Shown here in pieces: positions 1 through 13,418 of a stretch of DNA of 64,000 bases; position 1 is the stretch's first letter; every line of letters starts with the position of its first letter. The notes below the pieces were generated by a model that did not search any database, was not told the DNA's origin, and was given only the letters and a program-made list of their open reading frames with translations. Source of the DNA: Branchipolynoe longqiensis (Eukaryota; Annelida; Polychaeta; Phyllodocida; Polynoidae); assembly GCA_030323885.1 (NCBI GenBank), contig CM059196.1, positions 36,310,481 to 36,374,480 of the forward strand, written 5' to 3'. The position numbers and the translations under genes were made by a program.

Positions 1-1771
1 GGTTGAACAGACTTGTCGTGTAACCTGTGTAACTGGTGAGTTCCCTAGAATTACTAACATCTCGATTACTGCACATATTATTACGGTTATATTTTAAGTT
101 GAACATGCTATGGAGCAGGAATGTCCTATTCTATTATTTGTATTGATATTTGGTGCTTTGCCATATGTGCGGGACCCTTTTCTTGTGAAACCAATCGCTA
201 TTTACCACGTGACCGTGGTAGTTTGTGGCGGGAAATAAGCACTGCCATATTGCAACAACACTGATTTGAAGATGCAAAATCTGACTGGTATGGGCTCTAC
301 ATTAACTTTGAAAGTTATTTGTCCCTGGATAAGTAGAGCCAAATATTTCTTGTCCCAGCTTGTCCCTTATTTCAGATACAATTTGTCCCAACTGAAGCAC
401 TGAAGTGACCCTTGCACATGGGCAAAACGGTGTTTAACATCCATTCTGGAGGCATTGCTGGATTGGTGTTTTTTTTTTCTTATTCATTTGTTCGATGCGG
501 TTGATTGAATTAACTGTTCTCATCTTGTCCCGGACGATCGGTGGCACATCAGTATTGTCGAGTCCTGCTTGGGGAATTTAAAGTAGGTGGGGCAGGATAC
601 TTGCTTCGGGGATAGTTCTCAACTGTATCACATGGGATGATATTTTTCCGTTTTTAAGCAGATTTCCAGGGGGGTTTTCACCGCCTAGGGTTATTTTTTA
701 TATAAGTGTAAACGGAAATTTAACGTCGGGATAATCTCTGCTTGATTTCCGCTTCTCTTTTTTTTGCCTGAGACCACTATGATCTCTGATCAGTGGGTTC
801 TATTCTAGTTAGTCATCAGGGTATAATATATATACAGTGATAGAAATAAGCAAAACAAAATTCAATTGTCCACTGGACAAGTCTGGTGATTATTTTTTTT
901 CACTTGTCCGTTTGAATTTTCACTTGTCCATGACAAGCGAAAAGGCTCTTATTTCGAACGCTGGTATAATATAGTTGGATCTTATATGAATGAAGTGGTT
1001 GAAAGTGTGGTTGAATTAGGTGTGAGAAGGAGGGAGTGTGATCAAATTACAAGCTATTTACTACTCCCACTAGTGAGAACCAATCAAGTATGACGTACGG
1101 ACGTGATGCTCTATGCACAAGGATTTATATGGTTTTGTGATTTTGCAAACTTAATCTTGCGTAAACGACGAAGCAAAAATAGTTTGGAAATATAAGGTTG
1201 ATCTGCACGTTTTTAGGGGGTAGATTTACAGTCTTGGAAATCGCGGGGAAATATCCATATCCGGTTCCATACACCACCATCCTAGCAGTCTTAGCACTGT
1301 TCCTATGCCCTGTCATAATAGACTGCTTGGAGAGCGTTCTGTTGGTGTTGTGACTATTTTCGTCGATTTCCGTTTCTCTTTTGTTGTCAAAGACCACCTC
1401 CTTCCCTTAATTACATTAGTTCCTTGACATTTCTTTTATGCCATTATTGCCCTCTACTAACTCCCTCGTCCATGGATTTGCATACCCGCCATTCAGTGTC
1501 AGTACCTTCCGGTATTCAGTGTCAGTACCTTCTACAGTACCTTCTGGCATTCAGTGTCAGTACCTTCCGGTCTCCTACATACCAGGAGATCGCAGCGTTA
1601 GGGTTTTCGGGGTCATGTAGCCCGTGTCATGCGCACTGACCCTGAAAATCCTGGAGGTGTTGTCTGTTCCACACTGACTAGCGGTGGATGTGGCAATCCT
1701 TGGATTCTGACCTCTGCGCTTTCCCACCCAGTACCCTAGCAATCAAGCGTTCCCATTTATCCTCCTACAAA
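1..1771. other. Non-coding stretch, no gene seen
   Basis: AT-rich DNA with stops in all frames and no recognisable protein. Around 640-800 and 1225-1400 there are decayed pieces resembling the 'gggatgaaa/tttcatccc' foldback family seen better at 49375-49636 (words such as 'gatttccg' and 'agaccac' recur). At 1491-1571 the phrase 'attcagtgtcagtacctt' is repeated three times in tandem. Confidence 0.5.
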
Positions 1772-2112
1772 ACCAGATGGGATGGCCGAATGAGTTGAGC
1801 ATCCGTCTCTTGATTTGGCAGATCGTGGGATTCGAATCCATTGGTTCAAACCCTGGTCGAGTCAAACCAATGGCGTACAAATATATATTTGTCGCTTCAT
1901 AGCCAGGCGCTCGGCTGTATTAGGATATGGTAAGGACTGGTTGGCTCAGTGTCAGAATAATGTGACTGAGTGGGATATCAGGTCATTTTGGTCTGACCGC
2001 TCAGTGGAGCAGCACTATAAAGTTGCCATGAGTGCACACTGTCAGAAGTCGGTACCGGTCCTGATATGACCTTAGATGTTGTCGAGATGTAAAACAACAA
2101 CCAACCAACCCT
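1772..2112 (+). mobile_element. SINE-A, near full-length copy
   Basis: A tRNA-headed SINE. The head holds an A-box-like 'tggccgaatgagttgagc' and a B-box-like 'gggattcgaatcc'. The body runs through 'gtcaaaccaatg', 'ggactggttggctcagtgtcag' type words and 'agcactataaagt', and the tail is 'cctgatatgaccttagatgttg' followed by 'aaaacaacaaccaacc'. The same string recurs more than a dozen times in the window on both strands, which defines the family. Non-autonomous; transcription by Pol III is inferred from the boxes. Confidence 0.85.
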
Positions 2113-2961
2113 CCCACAAAGGTTCTTTTTTTCACTCCTCCATACCCCATTTTTCTCCCTGTATACAGTACACACAAACTCCCACAATCTAACCTAATTG
2201 ATGACTACTGCTTTAGAATTAATGACATTGTGAAAGCATTGTTAATTGACTTATTCATTAGTGTAGATGAGTCTGAAAAATGTAAGTTGTCTACTCATGA
2301 CTCGTTAACTGGATGGACAAATGTCATGAAGCACACGTTCTGCTCGTGATGGAAACCCCATTACTTACTATCATGTGTGTGATTGTGCGTATATGTGTGG
2401 TCAGTGATGGTGGTGGGGGTGGGGGTTCTGATGACTTGAATGTGAGGTGGTGTTAATAGTGTTTGTGTGTGGTAAATGTATGGAGTGCCACATATAAATG
2501 TGGTTGAATATTGTTCGCGTAAGCAAATATGTCGACCAGAGATGGGAAGTGTAAATGGTAACTTGTGTGCGCGGGTGTACTTTAATAATAATAACAACAA
2601 ATTAACAAACAAAAGACCATAATATAAAAATAATAATAACAACCCAAACCCACCCCAACCATCTATGACATCACGACTACATGTTTGGGCACTCATGGAC
2701 AAAGTGTGCCCTTGCATTTGTTTGAGGTGTCGATGTATACTTATAGACGGGCACAATTTAAAAGAAAATCTTCATCTAGCGGTACCTTCTGCAGAATCTC
2801 CTGGGGATTGGGAGAGTAAGTGTTCACATGACACTTTATGTATGTGCAAAGTCCCAGATCTATGTGTTATTCATAATCAAGTTGTGGTTATCGTCGTTTA
2901 TAGTGTCTTTAAGTTGCTCTTCCCGCTTGACTAATAACCTTATAGAAATCTACCACTGAAT

Positions 2962-3300
2962 ACACGATGGGATGTCCGACTGTGTAAGACTTTAGTTCCT
3001 GTGTGGGAGGGTGTGGTTTCTCTCCCCAGTCAAGCCAAATCAACAACTTGGAAAATTGCTGCTTGGTTTTAAGATTTACTAGGATAGGGCAATGCCTAGC
3101 TGATGTGCATGAACAGCATATTGTGATGTGATGTTAGCGACATTTTTCCTAGTAATGGAACACTACCACAAATCAATACCGGTCCTGATATGACCTCGTG
3201 TGTTGTTGGGGTGTGAAACCTCACTCACTCACTCACTCACTCACTCACTCACCCATTCACCCATTCACCCACTCACCCATTCACCCATTCACCCACTGAA
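2962..3300 (+). mobile_element. Divergent SINE-A copy followed by (CACT)n
   Basis: Starts with 'gatgggatgtccgac' and ends with 'ccggtcctgatatgacc', but the centre has diverged strongly from the other SINE-A copies. It runs directly into a CACT/CACCCATT simple repeat at 3219-3297, probably grown from the SINE 3' tail. Confidence 0.6.
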
Positions 3301-3772
3301 TAAAGAGCTAGATATGATTATTTACTAAGTGAGCTAGTCTTCAACCTTCCACAATCCCCACTTTTCCTCATGGAGCTGAGTGCCAGCGGTCCTGCTAAAA
3401 CAGGAATTCATAAATCACTGTTTCTTCATGTGTATTTGAAGTCTTTTCAAAACCAAAATAGTGACTTTTAAATTGTGGGCCTTTTCTGTTGTGTTTTATT
3501 CTTGTAAACCTTATGTCAATGTTTTATTAGAAAGTTTTAAAGGTAGATACAAATATGGCTGCCAAATAGAATGAGATTTTCGGTAGTTTTTGCCTCCCGT
3601 TTTTTAACTAGATATAAATGAGTCATCCTGTCCTGGCACACAAAATCGGCAAAATATTAGTTTTAAATACAGTCCCTCAATCCCAGATTGCACTCATAGC
3701 CATTACCTGACCGTTCTTTATTGATATCATGGCCACACCTGCCATGCCACGTATGTTATTCTCGTTATATAA

Positions 3773-4085
3773 TTGATTCGAACCTGGTCGAGTCAAACCA
3801 ATGACTTAAAAATTGACAGTTATCGCTTCCAAGCCAGATGCTCGGCATTATTAGGGTATAGCAAGGACTGGTCGGCTCAGTGTCAGGATAATGTGACAGT
3901 GGGAAGATTCAGGACAAGTGTCTCCATGTGTTTGTGTGTGTGCATCACATGTCATGGTGCTGGCAGCCTGGTCTCCCAGTGGGGCAGCACTATAAGTCGC
4001 CATGAGTGCACTGTCACAAGTCAGTACCCACCCTGATATGACCTTAGATGTTGCCAGGACATAAAAACTCCAACAACCAACCATT
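3773..4085 (+). mobile_element. SINE-A copy with a foreign insert
   Basis: 5'-truncated SINE-A beginning at 'gattcgaacctggtcgag' and ending with the usual 'gatgttgccaggac' and 'caacaaccaacc' tail. Between about 3901 and 3952 the body is interrupted by roughly 45 bases ('ggacaagtgtctccatgtg' followed by a GT-rich run) that are the reverse complement of the minisatellite unit at 5428-5999. Confidence 0.8.
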
Positions 4086-4855
4086 TTATAATTTGAAAAT
4101 ACTTCTCATCTACATTCTGATTGTGATAACCTCATCACTATAGCATAATATAATAATTTTTTAATATAATATAACCTGTCCATACCCAATTCTGTTACTC
4201 GTTTTTAACTCCCTTTTTTCAGCCTATGTGTTTCCACTTGTCTACCCCAAATGTGGTTTTAGCTTCAATAGGTAATACGTATCCTCCCAAAGCCAGATGG
4301 ATTCTTTTTTCGCAGTACTGCCGGTCTCGTCCCTACCTATCATCTGACACATTCCATACTATTTCAACTTGTCCTGATCTCCTCCCCTCTCGCCCGCCGC
4401 GCCGCCGCAAAAATTCCCTTTCCAACCAACTGATCTTTAGCCAGGCCTAAACCTTGTGACTTATGCATTAAATCAAAAGTTCATGAGATTATATTTGGTT
4501 CCGATCTGTTTAATATTATAGACTGCTATTATAAACACTGGTTTAAGTGCCACAGTATGTGGCGTTTGGTGGGTGTGTACGTGGTCAGTCATATGTTCAT
4601 AGTTGGTGAGAAGAGGTTGGTCCCTAGACTAAAGCTCTTACAACCAATTTCTCACTTGAGTCTGTTCTCTCTGACTCGTTATGTCGACGTCCATATCCAT
4701 ATCCTATCATCACCCCAACATCCCAGTTCCCATTTTGTCAACCTGCCTTTTTATTCAACGCCCAACAGATCTAATCTTTTCTGGCCAACCCATCCTTCCC
4801 CACACTGAATGGGATCAAACCTTTTCTGCCCAACCCATCCTCCCCCCAGACTGAA

Positions 4856-5115
4856 TGGGGCGTTCGAGTGAGTGGTTAGAGTGAGCTCCTGTATTTCATT
4901 GCCAACCATGTCGAACCAACTATTTAAACTTTGTAATTATGCTATTTGTCTGGTGTAATATAACAATATGACAGTGGAATATTGGATCATGGTGCCAACG
5001 GCGCGGTATTCCAGTGGCGCAGCACTGTACAGCTGCAATGAGTGACCTGTCACAAGTCGGTAGACGTCCTGATATGGTATTGGATGTCCTTAAAACGTAA
5101 AACCCCAATCGATGT
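4856..5115 (+). mobile_element. Divergent SINE-A copy
   Basis: Head region is poorly conserved. The second half reads 'ggatcatggtgcc', 'ccagtggcgcagcactg', 'cacaagtcggta', 'gtcctgatatgg' and ends 'aaaacgtaaaacccc', in the order expected for SINE-A. Confidence 0.65.
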
Positions 5116-5427
5116 TTATCCTCGCCCAATGTCATGCTTGTTTCCAAACCTTGGTTCCATCCAACTTGTTCTTCCCCAATGCCCGATGACGTCACGTGTA
5201 TTATGTCGTGACCGTTGTGGTTTAACGACAGCTTCTAACAACCTTGTCACCCAGGGTGTGCCCCATTTCTTATACCGCGGTCCTAGCATCTGAACCCCTT
5301 CATCGTACTTAGACTGGTGTCGGCCCCAAGGCTCTCAACACCAAACACACACACCTTTCCAACCACCTTATCCTCATCCAAAGTCTGCCCTCTTCTCTAG
5401 TAACCATTAGCATCACCCATCCTATAT

Positions 5428-5999
5428 GTCAAGCTACATGCACACACACACAAACACATGCTCGTCCTGAATCTTTCCCTTTCGACACATAAGATGTGCA
5501 TGCATGCACACAAACACCTGGAGACAAGCTCATCCTGAATCTTCCCCCTTTGACACATGGAGCCACGCTCATCCTGAATCTTTCCCCTTCGACATATGAG
5601 ACATGCACTCACACACACAAACACATGGAGACACTTGTCCTGAATCTTCCACCTTCTACATATAAGATGTACACATGGATACACACTTGTCCTGAATCTT
5701 CCCCCTTCTACATATAAGATGTGCACACATGCAAACACATGGAGACATTCATCCTGAATCTTCTCCCTTCGACATGTGATATACGCATGTGTGCACACAC
5801 ACACACACAAACACATGGAGACACACATGCAAACAAACACATGGAGACATCCTGAATCTTCTCCCTTCGACATGTGAGATACGCATGTGTGCACACACAC
5901 ACACACAAACAGATGGAGACACACTCGTCCTGAATCTTCCCCCTTTGATAAATGAGATGTGCATGCGCGCACACACACACAAACCAAGCAGAGACACAC
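5428..5999. repeat. Minisatellite, about 65-75 bp unit, eight or so copies
   Basis: Units contain 'cctgaatctt', a pyrimidine run ending 'ccttcgacat', a purine/AC word such as 'atgagatgtgcatgc', an (AC)n stretch and 'aacacatggagacac'. Unit length varies mainly through the AC run. Open frames on both strands across the array arise from the repeat and are not genes. Confidence 0.9.
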
Positions 6000-7047
6000 A
6001 TTGCCCTGTTCCCTCCATCCGGTCAGAAATAGTTTAATATAAATGTTGTTACGAATTGGTGACTTGAACTGACGTCACACATGCTGTTAAATTCTACTGA
6101 AGGATCTGTCACTTCACTTTTTTTCTTCTTTTTTTTTTACTCACTAGTATCGTGAAGCCATCTTTACAAACGGTTCAAATCCTCGTCATTACTCAAAGTT
6201 CAACTGAATCTGATGTATATTATTATTTAATCGACAGAAATCCTTCTCAGTTTGAAGTTGTCTTAATGTCGGCATAATCCTCGACATGAGAATATAAAGT
6301 CCTCCCATCAATGGTTGCTCCTTCATTAATGTCATTTGACCACTAATATTTGTTTTATTTGGGGGTTGGGTACTTTACACAAACATAATTGCAGAGAAAC
6401 ATTTTAGATCTAGACCCGATTTCGATAGGCTTACATTTGGACTCCTGCGATAGTTAAGTGTATGTGCACCCCAATTCGTTCACACTGGTTGTTTGGTTCT
6501 AGGCCTTTGCTTTATGCACAAGTTTGGATTTTTTAATATTTTTTATGAGCTAATTAACTTCCCGACGGTGCAGCAGTGTTGTAATGGCAATAGAGCTGAG
6601 GGCAAGGCCACACCGGGTGTGGTCTTGTCTGTTTCAAAGTTGTCATGGCAACAAACCCGAGGACAAGCCCAGACAGCGTGTGGTCTTGTCTGTTTCACAC
6701 AGCTGGCTTCTCTGGTGGTGTTAGAGCTGTAGTACATAGGCCAATTATTAATTTAAAGAACACGGTGCCTGCATGCTCTGCTACCTGGAGGTGAGTCACC
6801 TCCTCATTGTTTTAAATTGTGCATGTTATGTAGTAACATGAGTAATTCATAACAATTATGTTTGGTGCCGTTAGCATGTAATTGTTCCCCGTTGTGTCAG
6901 TTATAGAGGGGGGGTGGTGTCTCTTTTCTAACCATCAGCATCGCTTAGGCTAATGTGTAATTGGTTCAACTTGTTATAGCGGCTTGCCACCTGCATTGTC
7001 TCTATTCACGTGGGGGTACCTTTATATCTGCAGTTTAGGCTATTTTC
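6000..7047. other. Non-coding stretch
   Basis: No gene recognised. A local duplication at about 6597-6705 repeats 'gtgtggtcttgtctgtttca' twice with 'gtcatggcaaca' between. The remainder is AT-rich. Confidence 0.5.
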
Positions 7048-7290
7048 CGTTCCAACCAGTGGTCCACAACTGGTTCATCAAAGGCTGTGGTATGTGCTGT
7101 CCTGTCTGTGGGAAAGTGCATATAAACGACCTCTTGCTGCTTATCGGAAAGGGTAGCCTATGTGGCGGCAGCGGGTTTCCTCCAAAAGAAATGTCAGAAT
7201 GACCATATGTTTGACATCCAATAGCCAAGGATACAATACACAAATTTATCAATGTGCTCTAGCGGTGGCATTAAATATATCAAGCTTTAT
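7048..7290 (+). mobile_element. SINE-B copy
   Basis: Second SINE family. It starts near 'aaccagtggtccacaactgg', continues 'gtgctgtcctgtctgtgggaa', 'gtgcatataaacgacc', 'ttgctgcttatc', 'ccatatgtttgacatccaat' and ends with 'aatgtgctctagcgg'. The tRNA-like head is missing here. Other copies lie at 10573, 26340, 41449 and 57095. Confidence 0.85.
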
Positions 7291-10053
7291 TTTGGGTACC
7301 TTTAGATGTGCGGCAATAGTGTAATGACTAATTTGAATATTTACAATATACATCTCTTTTTCTTTCTTTTTTTAACCTGCCTAAAGTCCTAAGCCGTGTG
7401 TATGTGTTGGTGTGTAGTGTGTGAAGTGAACTCTGGGCTATTCCATAACACAATTTACCCCACCCCTTCCTCCTCCTCCCTAGAATTACAACGGTCCTTT
7501 AGCTGAAATAGTCTTTTTAATACTGCTGGTCAGTGCTGGTATAATTCTGACCACCAGGGGATGTTACAATCATGGTTACATGACAAAGTCTGTTGAGCAT
7601 CAATCCTGGTTCGATTAATATACACAACAACAAAATCAAGCAAACTCACCGGTTGTGTTAACATGGTGCACTGAGTACAGCTTTTCTTTCAGCTATTCGC
7701 CGTCTATACATTACTAGCAATGTGCTATGTGTATAGATCTGCTTAAATGCCCAACACCTTAAGGAGACTTCTCTGTGTTTGGTTTCGGGGTTTCATCTTT
7801 TCCCTGTATATATTTAAACGCTGCCTCTACTGTTGTATAAACGTTGAAGATGTACTTCACTAAATACCTCACAATTACTTTATTGTGCCAGGACCTTGAC
7901 CTGTTTGGTATATTTGGTCTAATAGAATTCGCACTAAAGTGTTTCAACAGATAACCTTTTCTGATTGAACACTGATGCAGTATTATAATTGCTGCTAAAT
8001 GTGTTTAATAATGTTTTAGATTTTATTTTTATAGCAGCCTATTTAAATACTTCCAAGACACTCCCCATCTCCTAACCCCTATATATGTATCAAGTGGTTA
8101 CCAACTACGTCTTTATCTTACAATTTTTATTTTTTTTAACTAATGAGCATTTTCTATTTAGCATAGCGTGTTGAATAACCAAACTAGTGTTATTCATTAA
8201 GCGTTTTAGTCAAGTCTAATATATTTATTTGTAACATTCCAATTGTTAAATACTGCGGTTTATATGTATTTGTGTGGTGAGAGTTGTGAAGTTGTGTGTG
8301 GTGGGAAAATGTACTGTGTGCAGTATGTCTGGTTCACATGTCACCCATTGGGAATCTAATGTTTCCTATTTGGACATGTGGGCCAGTTGTTGTGTGTTGT
8401 AAATCTGTTAGGGGCTGTTAGTCGTGTCCTGGCATGAATGCCATATAAACGCTACTATATGACAATGTATCTTCCACAACTCATAGCCTATTCCCTTTGT
8501 TAATTAGGAATGCTATGTGCCCGTGTCCTACGTTTGGGCATGCGGTGCATCATATATGGTAGACATAGGTAGTCTACTCATGTATGACAAGATCGTGATG
8601 TATTGTTACTGTTAAAGCAGCCTAACTAACTGACCCGAGTAACAACATTCACAAATGATTTGGGTTCCTAACAACCTATATATAAAGAGTAACTACTGGT
8701 TCATGGTGATGGTTCGTGTGTAATACTTTTGTTTTAATACGTTAATGCCCACACGACAACCAGGCATTTATCCCTATAAAAATATAGAATGAAAACACTA
8801 AATCAATGTTAAATAAAACTACCAAATTAAATTTATTGTGCACAGTGATTCTGGCACCCAAAATATTAAATTCTTTTTCATGTGGGCGTAAAGAAAGTTC
8901 AGCGAATTTTTCTATCTTTTAGTCGGGTTTGTTTTGTATTGCTTTATACATATTTCCAGAACTTTTGCCTCCGCAGATTTATTTAAAGAAAATCTCAAAT
9001 TGGGTCTTTATAATTTCCATTACTAATGGCATATGTTCAATAATATTGTATTGAGGAATGTCTCGTGATGTCAAACACGGGGAATGGGTATCCTATCATG
9101 GCCCTATGGGAGAAAGGGGGGGGGGGGTCTGTTGTAATATAATTTAATTAGGGTTTTGCTGTTATTAGTTCTAAAATTTCTTTTAATTATTCTGAATAAT
9201 TGAAATATAATTAGTGCAATTGATCTCCCCCAATTAACACCAAATACGAGGATAATATATTCCTTAAACTTGTCTTCATGGGCTGCAACACTAATCAGCG
9301 TTCCAACTACAAGAATCTTCTACCTTTTCTGAGAATCCATTGGAAATATTAATCTTCCAGTCCAGGGTGCTCCCCCACTAGAAATAGTGCACCGGCGCAA
9401 CTGGTCTGACGGTGCATTCTAATGCGCTATCGGACAGGTTGGCATGGCGACGAATATACTCAGTGGGGAAGCCGGAGTCTGTCTCGGCACTCGGATGTCC
9501 CTACTCCACTCTCCCTACTCCGCTCCCACACTACAAACCTGGCACTTGGCAAGGTACTGCTCGAAGTGGTGTTTGTACAGAGGCCCCTTATGTTACCACC
9601 AACTATTCTTTACTTACAAGCCTACTGAAATCACAAAATCCGTCCCCACACATTATTTTTTGTAAAACACTTTAAAAAATGCATTAATTCATTTCAATAC
9701 AACCGAAAAGATTAAATGGCTTATAAACTCTAATAGTATCACTTTTGTTTTGTTTCAATTCCTCACTTGTCCACTGGTTGGTTAGTAAGCGCAAAATTGC
9801 TAAATATACTATGGGTGTATTAGTGTTGGGTGTGTAATTAAAGATATATAATATGCACTTGTCCCTGTTCGTTGAATGAAAAATAAGTAAAGTCTTCTGG
9901 AATAAGAATTAGCTGCGTTACCGTGTGAAATTTTTTTTTAAACCCAACAAATCGATGCGCAATATGTACAGAAACAACTTGTGATAAATGACAATACCTT
10001 CTCATATTGCCTTGCACGAGTTGTGAGTGCTAAGCTGTCCTTGACGGAAACTT
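7291..10053. other. Non-coding stretch
   Basis: AT-rich sequence with no recognisable gene. Notable only for a pure G run at about 9115-9127 and scattered short AT-rich repeats. Confidence 0.5.
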
Positions 10054-10413
10054 GGTGTGCAGTTGCTGTTCACAACCGTGGCTGGCCAGCTTGCTATTTG
10101 CTGGTGAAATGATCTACAATCGCTACCTTTCACCTCATTAGATTATGCATCATATCAATATTTCCTGTGGTATTTGGCTCTTGACTAAGTCTACTCCAGT
10201 GAGATCTAAACAGTTCTGCATCAAGTGTTCAGTTTTCAGAGTTGGTATATAAACCTGGGCTTGCTTTAAAATTAATTTAATTTAAGCACTCCGTGAGTAC
10301 ATTAGTTCTTATTGGGGTTTCTTGTTATAGTTAAGGACTTAGTGCAGCTTGGTGTTTTAAAAAAAAATGTTAACACTAACTGACAGACTTGGGATTGTCA
10401 TCTTGGGTTTCAG
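10054..10413 (+). repeat. Dispersed repeat R1, copy 1
   Basis: Closely matches 30738-31088 in the same orientation. Shared words include 'gtctactccagtgagatcta', 'tctgcatcaagtgttcag', 'gagtacattagttctt', 'cttgttatagttaaggact' and 'gggattgtcatcttgg'. No coding potential or clear termini, so class unknown. Confidence 0.8.
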
Positions 10414-10572
10414 GTAGTAGAACTTGACAGCAGTAGTGCTGCTAATGCTATGCCAGATCTAAGTGGGTACATTTAGGTTGTTGGCTAGCATTGTCAGCTG
10501 TTGGCTGTCAGTTGTGTTGGCACAAGCCCAAACTCGCTTTGACAACCACTACCTCCAGTTTCCACCTCCAGG

Positions 10573-11022
10573 TGCAACCAGTGGTCCACAACTGGTTCAT
10601 CAAAGGCTGTGGTACGGGCTGTCCTGTCTGTGGGAAAGTGTATATAAACGACCCCTTGCTGCTTATGACCAAATGAGTTGAGCGTCCAGCTTCCGTTTTG
10701 ATAGATTGTCGGATTCAAACCCTGGTCGAGTCAAAACAATGACTTACAAAATTGATACTTGTCGCTTCTTAGATTGGAGATCAGAATTAATTGATTGGAG
10801 ATCAGCATTAATTGGATATGGCAAGGATTTGTTTAGCTCAATGCCAGGATAATGTGACATGGGAGTGGGATATCAGGTCATGGTGACGACGGCCTGATTT
10901 CGCAGTGGGTCAGCACTATAAAGTCGCTGTGAGTCCTCAGTCACACATCTGTACCTGTCCTAATATGACCATAGATGTTGCCAGGACTTAAAACTTCCAA
11001 CAACCAACCAACCAACCAACCA
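10573..11022 (+). mobile_element. Chimeric SINE-B / SINE-A
   Basis: SINE-B sequence ('agtggtccacaactggttc' to 'ccccttgctgcttat') passes at about 10669 straight into the head of SINE-A ('gaccaaatgagttgagcgtcc'), which continues to its normal tail with a (CCAA)n stretch at 11004-11027. Inside the A part, 'gattggagatcag' is duplicated at 10774-10803. Either A inserted precisely at the end of B or template switching fused them. Confidence 0.75.
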
Positions 11023-11095
11023 ACCAATCCTCGTGTAGATGCTCACCTGAGTAGACTGCAGACTTGGGATCTTTCCATGTGCGCTGCCCTGGGTT

Positions 11096-11185
11096 TACTG
11101 GGGTGGGACGTAGCTCAGGCGGTATCGTGTCCACCTGTGATGGTGTAGGTCATCCTATCAATGGGACTATGTGACTGTGCAGGTG
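11096..11185 (+). mobile_element. SINE-B head fragment
   Basis: 'gggacgtagctcaggcggta' is a clear tRNA A-box-like start and matches the head of the SINE-B copy at 41449. The rest of SINE-B does not follow. Confidence 0.6.
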
Positions 11186-13418
11186 TTAGGTGAGTGACTG
11201 GAGTAGACAAAGTGAATGAGCTAAGTACCATACGTATTGGGGTATACGGCGCACCGATGTACATGCGCTCCCATTTCAGCATTAGGAAAGAAACCATGCT
11301 TTCCTTCTCGGTAACACTGTGCTGTGTGTGTGTGTCTGTGAATTACGGGTAGGACAAGTTACCTCTGAAGCAATCCACACCGCATTCATAGTCCCAAGAT
11401 TTACCATTGTTCCCCTCCGTTTAAACAAAAAAAAATAAACAAAAAAAAAACCCAGCTTACCAATGTGCAATTTACCCAAACTGTGTGAGGGTAATTGCGT
11501 TAATGGTTCATTAATATTAAATAAGTTATTTAAACAAATAAAAAACAGTTTTGTTTCTTGTTTCTAGTTTCTACATATCTACCCATAGTTTCCTTTTATG
11601 ATAGTTACAACTACTAAGCTTGGTCTAGCGGTTGTTGTAGTATGTTGTTAAAAACTGCTTACCTTTTGGAAATAAGTCATTTGAAACTATAAATATCCTC
11701 CTTTCATTCAGAAACCCTTTTCACTTACTTTTGTTGTCTGCAAATTTATATATATATTTTTTTACATACAAAAATATCAGCTTTTGGAAGCTACATGGTT
11801 AATTAACATCATGTGTTTGCACGTAATAGTAAATTTCAAATAAAGGAAAATCAAAATCGTTAGAAGCTATATACCGTAAACTGATTCACACGTTTCCCAT
11901 TTAAAGTGGGTTTTTTTTTCAGTATTAAAGGAGTATTAACAGCTGTCATTATAGTTCAGCGTGTACTGGAAGTGTATGTTGTGGGGGTCTTAGTTTCAGT
12001 GTGTATATATATATATATTTATTTATTTTTTAAATCATTTTTTTTTTTTAAATCTGGTTTGGGATATGTTCTATTCGATTTTGCTTTATAATTTTCAAAG
12101 TTCACACAATACACATAATTACAATCCTCATCCGATGTGCATATTAACCCTACTGTTCAGTACTACCCTGTTCTTGTCGTGTTTGAGACTTGATGCTAAC
12201 ACCTGTGTAAAAGAGAGAAATGGAATAAGAGATTGTTGTGAATCCATAGGAACATCACCTTTCATCAAGTTCGCCCTTACGTCCCTCCATCTCGCGCCCC
12301 GTGTAGTGGTGATGGTGGGGGGGGGGGGATATTCCCGCATGAATGATAGTTATGGCTGAATGAATATTGACCGTTGCACATATGACAGTTGTGCATGCCA
12401 CATACTGGACACTACTACACTCACTCCAATACAGATACTTTACTTCACTGTAATCACAACGCTGTTACCTTATGTTCTCCCAGTCTACGTCTGTCTCCCT
12501 GTTTATCAACCTTGTTTGTAAAAGTTAATATGGTGAATTATTCATTGGCTTTGTAAAGTCAAGCTTCAATCGAGGTCCCTCCCTTGAAATACATCTAGCG
12601 ATAACATACAGCCCTGAACATATACTCACGAGCAGAATATTTACACATAATACCCGAATACATGTGCCTAATCGAAATTGGCCGAGAATTTATTCTGAGT
12701 TCAATAATACTAGATAATTAAACAGCTCTACAAGTCTAATTTGGTTTAGGGAATTTTAGGATAGCGCTGTTTCCAACCAATGCACCGGAGTCGGTGATTG
12801 ATTTTGATATTTTTCTTTCGATTTGTTTTCCCCCTTCCCCATTTTCCGTATACCAGAAGTACAACGGTAGAGAGTTGTGAAAGAATGAGGATATGACATT
12901 ATACATTTTTAATCTGTCGGGATAATGAAGATTGAATAGGTTACATGAATGTGTCAAACTTCGGCAAGGCTTCTGTGAACAGATTTATTTCAAAGCTTCA
13001 GCAAAGAATGATGCTTTGAAAACCAACTGAATCTATTTCCAAGTTGATTCATTCTTACATTCTGTCAGTCTTACTTGTAGCTTGAACTTCCAAAAGGTAA
13101 ACCCAAACAAGTTATTTCTTGAAAGGAGGCTTAGTATTGACAAATTTTGTAAATGGATATAACAAATAACTATATAAAGGAATCATTAGACAAAGAAAAT
13201 GTAATTGACAATTATCGAGAATTTGTCAAATTTAGGCCTCGAAAGTATGAACTGGGATGTATTTGAAGTAGTCTTGGCATGATTTAGCTAATCAGGTTAA
13301 TCAAAAAATACATATATGTTATGACGACCAATATTGGTACACTGGGTGGAACTAACATTCAATCCTACATGGCATTCTCTACAGGACTTTGTACTTCTAG
13401 TATCCGGATATATATTAT
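11186..13418. other. Non-coding stretch
   Basis: No gene or defined repeat found. AT-rich, with T runs near 11908 and 12040 and a G run near 12318. Confidence 0.5.

Noticed and set aside
5397..5999. 200-residue Cys-rich open frame on the - strand
   Set aside because: Translation of the AC-rich minisatellite; repeats in all frames.
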